Shown: positions 11,415 through 20,985, numbered from the stretch's first letter. The stretch: DNA of 64,000 bases from Pseudo-nitzschia pungens (GCA_037355855.1 CM074762.1:4216001-4280000), one strand, 5' to 3'. The notes: generated by a model from the letters alone, not told the origin. Program-made: numbers and translations.

Positions 11415-11708
11415 GCTGCTGCTTGCTGCTTGCTGCTTGCTGCTTGCTGCTTGCTGCTTGCTGCTTGCTGCTTGCTGCTTGCTGCTTGCTGCTTGCTGCT
11501 TGCTGCTTGCTGCTTGCTGCTTGCTGCTTGCTGCTTGCTGCTTGCTGCTTGCTGCTTGCTGCTTGCTGCTTGCTGCTTGCTGCTTGCTGCTTGCTGCTTG
11601 CTGCTTGCTGCTTGCTGCTTGCTGCTTGCTGCTTGCTGCTTGCTGCTTGCTGCTTGCTGCTTGCTGCTTGCTGCTTGCTGCTTGCTGCTTGCTGCTTGCT
11701 GCTTGCTG
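11415..11708. repeat. Heptamer microsatellite (TTGCTGC)n, about 42 units
   Basis: An essentially pure run of a 7-bp unit, an expansion of the CTTGCTG segment of the neighbouring minisatellite. In copy 2 (43766-44170) the same segment appears only one to three times per unit, so the expansion is specific to this copy. Confidence 0.97.
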
Positions 11709-11929
11709 TCCCCCCCCTGTATTATTGACGCGTTGCAACAACGAGGGAGTCGATTTGCTAATAGAGGCAAAACGACGGAGTCAATTTGTTGATAGAGGCG
11801 CAACAGCGGAGTCGATTTGTTAATAGAGGCGCAACAGCAGAGTTGATTTGTTAATAGAGGCGCAACAACGAGGGAGTCGATTTGCTAAGAGAGGGGCAAC
11901 TATGCTACGAGTTTTTGGTTGAAATTTTT

Positions 11930-12110
11930 GCTGAAAACACTCATTTTCCAAAGAAAACTCGCATTTTTTAACGAAAACTCGCATTTTTTAATGAGAACTC
12001 GCATTTTAGTGCTTAAAACTCGCATTTTGTAATGAAAACTCGCATTTTTCTGCTGAAAACTCGCATTTATTGCTGTATATACGTGTTTTTTTTCTAGAGC
12101 AAAAATGCAA
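11930..12110. repeat. Subterminal AACTCGCATTTTT repeats of CCWGG-type element copy 1
   Basis: Six to seven copies of AACTCGCATTT spaced about 18-30 bp, with inverse copies (AAAATGCRAGTTT) closer to the right end and near 2900-3030 at the left end. Clustered subterminal motifs near TIRs are typical transposase-binding sites; that role is inferred. Confidence 0.7.
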
Positions 12111-12273
12111 GTTTTTTAGTACCATAAAAATCCATTCTTTTTTGAATCCCAAAAAATGCAAGTTTCTTTGGGGAGATAATAAATTTGAGGGGACACCCTC
12201 AAAATGACTAATTGGAATAAGAAAATCGCGTGGTCCGCGCATCGAAAACTAACTTTGTTCCGGAAGGTCCTGG

Positions 12274-12661
12274 AACATTATGGAAAAAAGTTTTTTTGAG
12301 AAAAATTTCCATATTCATGCGGGTTTTGCGCGCAATAAAATTGATGTAATTTTTAACGGCTGTTTTTTTTTAAATATACACTTTAACGGCTGGCTGTACG
12401 AGTACTTAGAGTGTCCTCAAACATAATGGTTGAGGACAGTCTGTTGAGGACAAAATTGTTGAGGACACTTTTTGAGGACAGTCGTTTTTTGAGGACAAAG
12501 ATGACGGTTTAAGACCATTAAATTATGGTCGCTCTTCTATAATTATTAAAAATATAGAAGAGCCGTTATTGCCCTAAGATTTTTTTGAGAGTAGTCGCGC
12601 GCACAGCACAATGCGCATGAAAATGGAAATTTTCCAGAAATTTTTTTTTTTCCATAATGTT
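12274..12661. mobile_element. 388-bp MITE with CCTGG 5-bp duplication inside copia gag
   Basis: Inverted ends AACATTATGGAAAAAA / TTTTTTCCATAATGTT extend imperfectly to about 60 bp (including TTTCCAT, TTCATGCG and GCGCGC). CCTGG flanks both sides (12269-12273 and 12662-12666). Removing it, together with 2821-12268, restores an uninterrupted copia gag reading. The interior has TTGAGGACA repeats (12415-12502) and no frame. It shares target sequence and duplication length with the ACCTTCCGGAAC elements, although the ends differ. Confidence 0.82.
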
Positions 12662-14142
12662 CCTGGAGGACCTAAAAGGTCTATTCTCCACCATCGAAGG
12701 ACAACTCAGCCCGAGTGTCAAACAACAACTGAATACTGACAAGTCATCGACTGACATTGAAATTAAACAAGACACTCTCAAGCTCCTCAAGACCCTACGA
12801 GAGTACTGTTACAGAGACAGCTCCACCAAAGTCCATCCAATGGTGGATGCCGCTAACAAAGTCATCAAGCTCTTCTCGTGCAAACAGGATGGAAACAAGG
12901 ACGTGGCCTCATATGTCAAAGAAACCAAAGTGCGATTCGATGTCCTTGTCTCGGCTGGGATCACCATCAGGTCCAAGGACATGATCAAGCTCATGCTGAA
13001 GAAAACAAACCTAGGGACAACATACTCTGAGTATGAAAAGATGGATGCATCAAACAAGCGCAAGGTTGAAACTGTCATGGAAGAAATGTTACTGTCAGTC
13101 GTCATCGTCAACGGCAGCAACAACAAAATGCACCGCGACCTTTCTGTCATCCTGAAGGATAACTATAGCCTCGGCACTGACGTATACCCTACAACACAAC
13201 CATGGGCCCTTGAACTCATGCACCAGTACAAATCAACCCGGAACAACAACCAATCATCCAACGCCAGCATGCCACGGACCGACAGGGCAACCCAGAATCA
13301 CAACAAAGATGACAAGACCACCAAAGAAACTGCTCTCATCGCCAATAGTACAAACACCAGTCCAACAATTGGCAAGGCACACCAGATACTGATGGCAGGC
13401 ATCGCCGATGGAACAGTGCATGATGAACTTTGTTTCGTACAGTTTGGCAGCGCAATAACTGGGCCCAGCGGAAAACCCACTAGCACTCCCACCGAAAAGC
13501 CCAGGAGTGCGCAGGGTACCACCCAAAAGCCCAGGAGTGCACAGGATGTTGTCACCAAAGTACATTGGATCAGCGAGGATGTGGAGGTCATTTTCTCCCA
13601 ATCACTCAGGGAAATCAACCCATACTGGGTGCTACATGATAGTCAGGCCACGTGCAACTGCATCAGCAATCTGAAGCTCCTCCAGAACATCCGGGTACAC
13701 CCAGAAGGCCGGAAGGTGCGCATCCACTGCAATGCAGAAAGCGTGCTCCTCGATCAGGTGGGAGACCTACCAGGATTTGGACTGGTCTGGTACCAGGAAG
13801 GGGGAATGGCGAACATCCTTTCCTTGAGCCTCATGTCCAACAGTTATTGAGTCACTCTCGACACCTCCATTACACAGTCGTTCTTCATGCACAAACCTGA
13901 TGGCACCACTCCGCGCTTTGACCGATCATCAACTGGGCTCTATTATTTTAATCTAAAGGAGACAGATGGCACCATCTTGGCCATCACCTCGGTGGAGGGG
14001 CAAAAGGAGCTATACTCTGATCTTGATGTACGGAGAGCGACCAAGGCCCGTAAGCTCCAGGAGACTCTTGGATTCCCAAGCACGCGAGACTACCTACAGA
14101 TCATTGACAACAACATGCTCCTGAACTGTCCAGTGACGCGCC
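12662..14142 (+). pseudogene. Copia gag C-part, protease and GAG-pre-integrase domain
   Basis: The frame runs L-E-D-L-K-G-L-F... to a TGA at 13848-13850 and continues in the same frame (V-T-L-D-T-S-I-T-Q-S-F-F) to 14142, where the gypsy element sits. The gag part (to about 13400) is helical and charged. The protease-like segment has W-V-L-H-D-S-Q-A-T-C-N-C, in which the catalytic D-S-G is changed to D-S-Q. The last block, D-V-R-R-A-T-K-A-R-K-L-Q-E-T-L-G-F-P-S, is the GAG-pre-integrase region characteristic of diatom copia elements. The TGA probably arose from CGA by C-to-T change, since related elements usually have Arg there (from memory). Confidence 0.85.
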
Positions 14143-14464
14143 TGTGACGGGCTAGCGTAGCTAGCACTCACGATTGAATAATTAACCGAATCCCATATGG
14201 GAATCAAAATTATATATTCAGTCATGAATACATTTCGATATGTGTTCTAACTATTATGGTCGAGTCCCAGGTTAGGATATATGCCTAATCGTGGGAACCG
14301 ACAATGAATCAACATTTATGGCAGAGCATGCCAAAATTTGGCTATGCTCGCGATCTCGAAATTTTATATGTTTCCATTCTCAATTCGCTTAACAATATCT
14401 CGTAAAGTATCTAAACATTCACAATTTACATACTACTCCGAAATTTCTACTCTAGACCGTAACA
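14143..14464 (+). repeat. Gypsy left LTR
   Basis: 322 bp, TG...CA, starting TGTGACGGGCTAGCGTAGC and ending GACCGTAACA. The sequence after it does not start with TGG as a usual tRNA primer site would. Instead a perfect 14-bp palindrome ACAGTAATTACTGT spans 14464-14477. Confidence 0.95.
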
Positions 14465-14583
14465 CAGTAATTACTGTTTGTGCTTTACAGTAGAAACAGT
14501 AGAATTCAGTACTGAAACAAAACAATCGAATAAACAACCCTTATCCTCAACAACAGAGGCACCTTGTATCTCCAACAAGCAAC

Positions 14584-15651
14584 ATGTCTGGTATCTACAG
14601 AGACCCCCCGATCACCTACAAGAGCTCGTTCGATCGGACCAAGCCCAAGCTCTTTACTCTATACAACGTCGATGAGGACCGAACGGACAGCATGAAAGTC
14701 CCCCTGTTTACAGAGACAGGAGGTCTGGAAGAACTGCTCTTTGTGGAGGAGTCCTTCCGGAATGCTGCCACCTACCTTAGATTGCCAATTGACATCTACC
14801 TAACCCACTTCGGACGTTGTCTCACCACAGACGCCCAGACCAAATGGAATGACATGATCAAGGACCCACTGAATCCCGAAGAATTCCAATACTCCCAAGA
14901 TGAAATTGGGGGTTATGAGCAAGCCTTCATTGACTTCACTCAGCTCTACTGCAATGCCAAAGATGCCCGGGACATCATGCACACCTATCTTCGAAGTCAC
15001 GAATGCCGAAAGACGCCATCAGTTACATGCAAGGAACATGCTGAGCGCATTCTCATACTCATGAAATACACCCAAAAACTAGAAGGAAGCAGTGCGCCTC
15101 TTTCGAGAGTGGAGAAACTCACCATCCTCCTCCATTCCTTTCCCTCTACATGGATCGAAAGCTATGGCATGATGCACAGTGGAATCCAAGAAGACACGAC
15201 AGTCCGACACATCGTGGACTACATGAGCTGTCACGAACGTCAAGCCAACAAGAAAGGCAACAGAAATAATAACAAACAGCAAAAGCGCTCGAACAACAAC
15301 AACAACAACAACAACAACAGCTCTCGCAAGCGCAACTCCCATTCGAACCACAAAGGGTCCAACAACAACAACAAAAAGAAATCCAACCCCTGTCGAATCC
15401 CAGGCCATAATCATGATTGGTCTGAGTGTCCAAAGAACCGGTTTTCCAAGAACTACAACAAGGGCTCCGGAAGCAACCAACCAACTGAGTCCTTCCATGC
15501 TCACACTCAGGCCCTCATGATTCCAGGAAGCAACGAGACCTTCCAAGCCCATATCAATGCAGCTCGGGAAGCTGCGATTGAAGAATACCATGCCAATCAT
15601 GGTGGAAGAACTGAACGGAGTATCGATGGGGAGCTTGTGTGGCTCCCCTGA
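14584..15651 (+). CDS. gag: Gypsy Gag polyprotein
   Basis: 355 residues from the ATG at 14584 (M-S-G-I-Y-R-D-P-P) to the UGA at 15649-15651. The first 220 residues are a helical retrotransposon-gag-like capsid region (F-G-R-C-L-T-T-D-A-Q-T-K-W-N-D-M; Y-L-R-S-H-E-C-R-K). A Lys/Asn-rich linker with nine consecutive Asn comes next, then a zinc knuckle of unusual spacing, C-R-I-P-G-H-N-H-D-W-S-E-C (C-X4-H-X-H-X4-C), a form I recall from diatom retroelements. Gag assembles the particle and packages RNA. The stop is followed in the same phase by pol, so a Gag-Pol fusion can arise only by reading through UGA. The 119-bp leader from LTR to ATG contains several short AC-rich repeats. Confidence 0.93.
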   Translation: MSGIYRDPPITYKSSFDRTKPKLFTLYNVDEDRTDSMKVPLFTETGGLEELLFVEESFRNAATYLRLPIDIYLTHFGRCLTTDAQTKWNDMIKDPLNPEEFQYSQDEIGGYEQAFIDFTQLYCNAKDARDIMHTYLRSHECRKTPSVTCKEHAERILILMKYTQKLEGSSAPLSRVEKLTILLHSFPSTWIESYGMMHSGIQEDTTVRHIVDYMSCHERQANKKGNRNNNKQQKRSNNNNNNNNNSSRKRNSHSNHKGSNNNNKKKSNPCRIPGHNHDWSECPKNRFSKNYNKGSGSNQPTESFHAHTQALMIPGSNETFQAHINAAREAAIEEYHANHGGRTERSIDGELVWLP

Positions 15652-15692
15652 GTCTCCAAGGCCCCCAGGCCTACCAAGAAGCCCCGGGCTTC
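15649..15692 (+). promoter_or_regulatory. Candidate UGA readthrough signal between gag and pol
   Basis: UGA occupies 15649-15651. After a 7-nt spacer come AGGCC (15659-15663), loop CCCA, GGCCT (15668-15672), then GAAGCC (15678-15683), loop CCG, GGCTTC (15687-15692). These are two GC-rich stem-loops starting 8 nt after the stop, the same distance at which the murine leukaemia virus pseudoknot begins. Gag and pol share phase and no other stop intervenes. The alternative is that the UGA is a mutated CGA in a fused gag-pol frame. Confidence 0.55.
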
Positions 15693-18600
15693 ACCAAAAC
15701 CAGCAATCACCTTGCCTCCAGCTCCCCAGGACCTGGATGCCAGAACAGCCCTGCTGTCTGGGATGACGCATGGAGGAGATCTCCCACAAAAAGAGGGGAA
15801 GGAACCTACAGGATGGAGTATTCCTGTTGAAAGCTCAGCAAAGCCTGCAAGCGCAGCAACAACAAAAACAGTTCGATTCTCGGCTACCGAGAAACAATCG
15901 AACATGGATCCGAATCGAAACCAACCGAATCGATCCAAGGGTACAGACGCGAAAGATAGTACAGCAGCAATAAATAGACCACTCCTGTCCCTGGCAAGAA
16001 ATTGGTCTACCGGTACAGCAAAAAACCTCTATTGCAATACCAAAAACTCCAAAGACTACACCAAAGGAGGTGCGCTGGAGCAAAATTATTTAAAGCTGCT
16101 GTCGACTGCTGGAAATACAGCAGAACAGGCATCGAATAAGAGCAACGTGGTTCCTATTAAGAATAAGAGCAACGTGGCTCCTATTCTTCTAACCAATGTA
16201 CAGTACATACAAGGCATCCCTACAAAATCAAGACCACTACTCGCACTACTCGATAGTGGATCCTCCGGAACGCTAATCAACAAACGAGCCCTACCATTTG
16301 GCACCATGCCAATAAGAAGCAAGCACCAAGTCATAACTACCACAGCAAATGGAAGCTTCGACACCACAGAATATGTCATCATGAAGAACATCAAGTTACA
16401 AGAGTTTGGCAACTACACCATCGACCTACAAGAGGCAAGGCTCTTCCATTCTCCTGACTGCAGATATGATCTTATACTAGGCAGAGACTTCCTCCACCTA
16501 GCACAGATCAACCTCCTATTCAAAGAAGGAGCAGTTCAGTGGATGGATCGAACCATTCCTATGAAGGACACGTCCCTATACCATGACAACCATACCATGC
16601 TCATGGAAGAACTGGAAGATGCTGAACTCTTTGCTGATGATATCTCCTTCGCAAATCCATACAAGTCCAAGGTCATTCTAGATAGAGCCTACCAAGAGAC
16701 AGATCCATCTACAGTGGCACAACAACAGTCCCACATGTCCAAAGCAGAGCAACAACAGTTCCAAGCAATACTAAACAAGTATCCGAATGTCTTCAACGGC
16801 GAACTAGGGAAATATCCACACAAACAGATATCTCTAAGATTGAAGCCCGGATCCAAGCCCATACACAAGAAGCCTTATCCAGTTGCATACAAAAGAGAAG
16901 ACCTATTCAAAAGGGAGCTCCAGAATCTTTGTAATGATGGAGTACTCAAACGCTGCACTGGACCAGCTGAATGGGCATTCCCTACCTTTATTGTCCCAAA
17001 GAAAGACAACAGAGTTAGATGGGTATCAGACTTCAGGGAATTGAATGAACTCCTTGAAAGAAGACCATATCCAATCCCCCGGATACAAGATATCATGAAC
17101 AAGCGCGGCAAGTACACCCACTTCACCAAGATTGACTTGTCCATGCAATACTACTGCTTTGAACTGGACGACGCAAGCAAGAAACTCTGTACCATAGTCA
17201 CTCCCTACGGATGTTATGAGTACCAGCGTCTACCAATGGGTGTCAAAGTCTCTCCGGATGTTGCCCAGCAACTAATGGAAGATATCCTACAAGACACCGA
17301 CTGCACTGTTTATATTGACGATATTGGTATATGGACCGATGGATCCTTTGACCTCCACATGAAGACCATCGACAAGATCCTAGATCGACTCAACCAAAAT
17401 GGACTCAAATGCAACCCACTCAAGTGTGATTGGGCTGTACAAGAAACTGACTTCCTTGGATATTGGATGACTCCCACAGCAGTTAAGCCATGGAGGAAGA
17501 AGATTGAAGCTATCCTCCATATGGACCGACCACGAACTGTGACCCAAGTCAAGTCCTTCCTCGGCGCAGTAGGATACTACAGAGATATGTGGCCTCGCAG
17601 ATCTCATGTCCTAGCTCCTCTATTTGACATAACAGGGACCCCCAAGAAAACTCCTCAAGCAGCTGCCATCAAAGGCAAGCAAAGAAAAGCTCCTTCAGCT
17701 TTCACTTGGGGTCCTGCTCAAGACAAAGCCTTTCAAGAAATGAAAGCAATGGTAGCAGCGGATGCGCTGAACACCTATCCAGACCTTAACAAGCCCTTTG
17801 AACTGTACACCGATGCCTCAGACCTGCAACTTGGTGCTGCTATACTACAAGACGGCAAGCCTATTGCATACTGGTCTAAGAAACTATCTGATGCCCAAAA
17901 GAATTATACTACTATGGAGAAAGAACTCCTCGCAATAGTACTCTGCTGCAAAGAGTACAGAAAAATGCTCCTCGGTGGAGTCATCAACGTATACACTGAC
18001 CATAAGAACCTTACCTTCAGAACCCTATCGGTCCAAAGAGTCCTCCGGTGGAGACTATTCCTTGAAGAATTTGGTGTCAACCTCACCTATGTTGAAGGCA
18101 AGAAGAATGTTCTTGCTGATGCCTTCTCCAGGCTCCCCCGGATGGATCCACCTACTGTGGGGAAGAAAGAAGCCCTTGGTAAGGGCACTCTTATCGATTT
18201 TCTGAAACTTGAAGTCCCCAAGCAAGATGAAGAACTGTTTCTAGCAGAGTTCCCGAACCTATTTCAGCACTTATGCAATGACGCAGATCAGGAATTATAC
18301 TCCTGTTTGCTGAACAATGAGTGTCTTATCAACCTTCCTAACAACCAAGACTTAGAATGCCCGGTGAACTACTCCAACATCTATCTTCATCAACAGAAGG
18401 ATCCAACCATCAAGTTCAAGATTCAATCGAAAGCCTTCTTTTACCAAGAATTAGAAGGCAACAAGATACTTTGTTATGCGAATCAAACCAATCCTGAATG
18501 CTGGAGAATCTACATACCAGCAACTCTTATCAATGATACCATTAAATGGTATCATCTTCTGTTGGGTCATTGTGGATCCACCAGATTACAACAGACGATA

Positions 18601-19578
18601 TCAGCCCGATTCTATGCTGATAATCTAACCAGTCTATGCAAGTCCTATGTATGCCCAGACCATTGCATCAAATACAAGAACCAGAACTCCCAATATGGTA
18701 AACTACCACCAAAAGAAGCGCCACTGTCCCCTTTTCATGAAGTACATGTGGATCTTATAGGTCCATGGAAGATTACAGCTCAAGGCAAGAGCTATAACTT
18801 CAAAGCCCTAACTTGTATTGATCCAGTCACCAACTTACTGGAGATCATCCGAATCAGAGACAAGTCTTCGCAACACGTCTCAGACCAGTTCAAGAACTGT
18901 TGGCTCTCAAGATATCCAAGACCTATCAGATGCGTCCATGACAATGGTGGTGAGTTCTTGGGAGCTGAGTTCCAGACCACACTCAAGCAGTATGGGATTC
19001 AGTCCATTCCAACCACAGTAAAGAATCCCCAGTCAAATGCCATCTGTGAAAGAGTCCATCATACAGTTGCTGATATTCTCAGAGTCCTAGTTCATGTGAA
19101 TCCCCCTCAAGTCAACACCAGAGCCAGTCAGCTTATGGATAATGCCCTGGCAACTTGCATGCATGCCTCTCGATGTGCTGTCAATGCTGCTTTACAGGCA
19201 TCCCCAGGGTCCCTAGTATTCAATCGGGACATGTTGGTTGATCTACCACTAACATCCAACCTGTTAGCTTTACAGCAGCTACGACAACAAGGTATTAACA
19301 AGGCTCTGCTCAGAGACAATGCCAAGCGTAAGGAACATACCTTTCAACCCAATGACAAGGTATGGATGCAACAACCAGATCCGGACAAGCTACAGCCTCG
19401 AAAAACAGGACCATTCACTATTGCCCAAGTCCACGATAATGGCACTGTTAAAATTCAGAAGACTCCAACGGTTATCGAGACAGTTAACATTCGGAAGCTA
19501 ACCCCTTACAAAGAGGTTTCAACGGACCATTTCGATTCCGAAGCTTCCGACGGCTCAGCAATCCATTGGTCAGCTTAA
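15652..19578 (+). CDS. pol: Gypsy Pol polyprotein (protease, RT, RNase H, integrase)
   Basis: 1308 codons after the gag UGA, same phase, ending at TAA 19576-19578; there is no early ATG suited to independent initiation. In order: a Pro-rich linker; an aspartic protease with L-L-D-S-G-S-S (near 16249); reverse transcriptase with F-I-V-P-K-K, W-V-S-D-F-R-E-L-N and the catalytic Y-I-D-D at 17311-17322; RNase H with Y-T-D-A-S and Y-T-D-H-K-N; integrase with an H-X4-H...C zinc region (W-Y-H-L-L-L-G-H); and a core D-D-E shown by H-V-D-L-I-G-P, H-D-N-G-G-E-F and N-A-I-C-E-R. A GPF-like C-terminal module (K-T-G-P-F-T-I) follows. No chromodomain is evident. Domain order RT-RNaseH-IN defines Ty3/gypsy. 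The frame is intact, so the element may be autonomous. Confidence 0.95.
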   Translation, partial: VSKAPRPTKKPRASPKPAITLPPAPQDLDARTALLSGMTHGGDLPQKEGKEPTGWSIPVESSAKPASAATTKTVRFSATEKQSNMDPNRNQPNRSKGTDAKDSTAAINRPLLSLARNWSTGTAKNLYCNTKNSKDYTKGGALEQNYLKLLSTAGNTAEQASNKSNVVPIKNKSNVAPILLTNVQYIQGIPTKSRPLLALLDSGSSGTLINKRALPFGTMPIRSKHQVITTTANGSFDTTEYVIMKNIKLQEFGNYTIDLQEARLFHSPDCRYDLILGRDFLHLAQINLLFKEGAVQWMDRTIPMKDTSLYHDNHTMLMEELEDAELFADDISFANPYKSKVILDRAYQETDPSTVAQQQSHMSKAEQQQFQAILNKYPNVFNGELGKYPHKQISLRLKPGSKPIHKKPYPVAYKREDLFKRELQNLCNDGVLKRCTGPAEWAFPTFIVPKKDNRVRWVSDFRELNELLERRPYPIPRIQDIMNKRGKYTHFTKIDLSMQYYCFELDDASKKLCTIVTPYGCYEYQRLPMGVKVSPDVAQQLMEDILQDTDCTVYIDDIGIWTDGSFDLHMKTIDKILDRLNQNGLKCNPLKCDWAVQETDFLGYWMTPTAVKPWRKKIEAILHMDRPRTVTQVKSFLGAVGYYRDMWPRRSHVLAPLFDITGTPKKTPQAAAIKGKQRKAPSAFTWGPAQDKAFQEMKAMVAADALNTYPDLNKPFELYTDASDLQLGAAILQDGKPIAYWSKKLSDAQKNYTTMEKELLAIVLCCKEYRKMLLGGVINVYTDHKNLTFRTLSVQRVLRWRLFLEEFGVNLTYVEGKKNVLADAFSRLPRMDPPTVGKKEALGKGTLIDFLKLEVPKQDEELFLAEFPNLFQHLCNDADQELYSCLLNNECLINLPNNQDLECPVNYSNIYLHQQKDPTIKFKIQSKAFFYQELEGNKILCYANQTNPECWRIYIPATLINDTIKWYHLLLGHCGSTRLQQTISARFYADNLTSLCKSYVCPDHCIKYKNQNSQYGKLPPKEAPLSPFHEVHVDLIGPWKITAQGKSYNFKALTCIDPVTNLLEIIRIRDKSSQHVSDQFKNCWLSRYPRPIRCVHDNGGEFLGAEFQTTLKQYGIQSIPTTVKNPQSNAICERVHHTVADILRVLVHVNPPQVNTRASQLMDNALATCMHASRCAVNAALQASPGSLVFNRDMLVDLPLTSNLLALQQLRQQGINKALLRDNAKRKEHTFQPNDKVWMQQPDPDKLQPRKTGPFTIAQVHDNGTVKIQKTPTVIETVNIRKLTPYKEVSTDHFDSEASDGSAIHWSA

Positions 19579-19608
19579 GTATGGGATTCGTTCAATCATG
19601 GGGCACTA

Positions 19609-19930
19609 TGTGACGGGCTAGCGTAGCTAGCACTCACGATTGAATAATTAACCGAATCCCATATGGGAATCAAAATTATATATTCAGTCATGAATACATT
19701 TCGATATGTGTTCTAACTATTATGGTCGAGTCCCAGGTTAGGATATATGCCTAATCGTGGGAACCGACAATGAATCAACATTTATGGCAGAGCATGCCAA
19801 AATTTGGCTATGCTCGCGATCTCGAAATTTTATATGTTTCCATTCTCAATTCGCTTAACAATATCTCGTAAAGTATCTAAACATTCACAATTTACATACT
19901 ACTCCGAAATTTCTACTCTAGACCGTAACA
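19609..19930 (+). repeat. Gypsy right LTR
   Basis: 322 bp, by eye identical to 14143-14464, followed by the GCGCC duplication. Confidence 0.95.
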
Positions 19931-20985
19931 GCGCCACGACATCCTGATTGCAGATGACATTTTTGGAGCAAACACCAACATAGTAAAAGGCAAAAGAGTG
20001 AGAAAACAACCTGAACACACACAGGAAGATGTGACACCAGTGCCCGCCAAAATCCTATCGCGTTATCGGAACATCACCTTGGGGATTGACATCTTTACTG
20101 TGAACGGAATTAAGTTCTTCCGAAGTGTGTCAAGACACATATACTTCCGCACAGTTACACCCATCAAGGATTCAACGCAAGGTACTATTCAGCGGACACT
20201 TGACGCCATCGTGGGCGTGTATGCCAGCAGGGGTTCGTGGTCACCAACATGACAGGAGACAACGAGTTCAACTGTGTTGTGAACCACCTTCTCAGCAAAG
20301 CTCCACCAATCCGGTTTGAAGGAGTTGCCAAGAACCAACATGAGCCTTTTGTCAAGCAAGACAACCGAACATGCAAAGATCGGATCTGCTGCATATTCGT
20401 GTCCGTCCCATTCAAACGGCTTCCTCGCAGAATGACCATCAACATGGTGTTGGCTGGAATATTCTGACTCAACAACTGGTGCAACAGAGTGGGGGTCTCC
20501 AAGACCATCTTGCCCAGGCACCTAATGACCGGGGTCAGGGTTTGGTATGTGGACGCATCGTTTGATGTCCACTCCGACATGAAAAGCCACACAGGAGGGG
20601 TGCTTACATTTGATCAAGGAGCTGTTCTAGCAGTGTCAACCAAGCAAAAACTTAACACAAAGAGCTCAACTGAGGCTGAATTGGTGGGCATTGACAATAC
20701 GCTACTATACAATCTTTGGTGCCACTACTATCTCAAGTGGCAAGGATATCTCTCTCAGCCAGAGAAGAGCATCAACCCAGCCAATGACGGCGAGACAACA
20801 TACCTGGGCAAGGAGAACATCCTACACCAGGACAACACCAGTGCAATGAGACTGGAGATGAATGGCGAGTCCTTGAGTACCAAGCAAACCAGACACATCA
20901 ACATCAGGTACTTCCTGACTATTTTACAAAGCCACTACAGGGGGCTTTGTTCTGAAGGTTCCGCAACACCATCATGGGTGTGAGC
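19931..20985 (+). pseudogene. Copia integrase joined to RNase H (reverse transcriptase deleted)
   Basis: After the gypsy insertion the copia pol frame resumes (H-D-I-L-I-A-D-D-I-F-G). The integrase core is recognisable: G-I-D-I-F-T-V-N-G-I-K-F-F and, after a one-base loss near 20231, V-T-N-M-T-G-D-N-E-F. A TGA at 20465 stands where related elements usually have Trp (from memory). The integrase C-part (L-P-R-H-L-M-T-G) runs directly into RNase H (V-W-Y-V-D-A-S-F-D; S-S-T-E-A-E-L; Q-D-N-T-S-A-M), which normally lies several hundred residues downstream, so the reverse transcriptase was deleted cleanly and in frame near 20540. Confidence 0.88.

Larger units (their letters stand above)
2821..12268. 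mobile_element. TIR DNA element with CCTGG 5-bp duplication, copy 1 (non-coding, itself interrupted)
   Basis: Ends are perfect 12-bp inverted repeats ACCTTCCGGAAC / GTTCCGGAAGGT. Both flanks read CCTGG (2816-2820 and 12269-12273), a perfect 5-bp duplication. Next to the ends lie multiple copies of AACTCGCATTTTT in both orientations, then a GC-rich minisatellite. A second copy with the same ends and internal order sits at 43440-44680. Without the insertion at 3432-11382 this copy would be 1495 bp, comparable to the 1241 bp of copy 2. No transposase frame is visible, so it is non-autonomous. Superfamily is unknown: 5-bp duplications occur in Transib, but the ends do not resemble Transib. Confidence 0.85.
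14143..19930 (+). mobile_element. Complete Ty3/gypsy LTR retrotransposon nested in the copia element
   Basis: 5788 bp with 322-bp LTRs (14143-14464 and 19609-19930) that look identical on full reading. The 5-bp duplication GCGCC (14138-14142 and 19931-19935) is perfect. One gag and one pol frame lie in the same phase, separated by a single UGA. All catalytic motifs of protease, reverse transcriptase, RNase H and integrase are present. A putative polypurine tract (ATGGGGCACTA) precedes the right LTR. Apparently identical LTRs and open frames suggest a recent insertion and possibly an active element. Confidence 0.95.

Noticed and set aside
11347..11823. Long frames rich in Leu-Ala-Cys or Ser-Lys-Gln on both strands
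   Set aside because: Produced by the heptamer repeat, which is open in all frames; the same peptides appear on opposite strands.
14143..14464. Pol III B-box-like GGTCGAGTCCC inside the gypsy LTR (near 14259)
   Set aside because: No matching A box at the right distance and no tRNA-like fold; likely chance.
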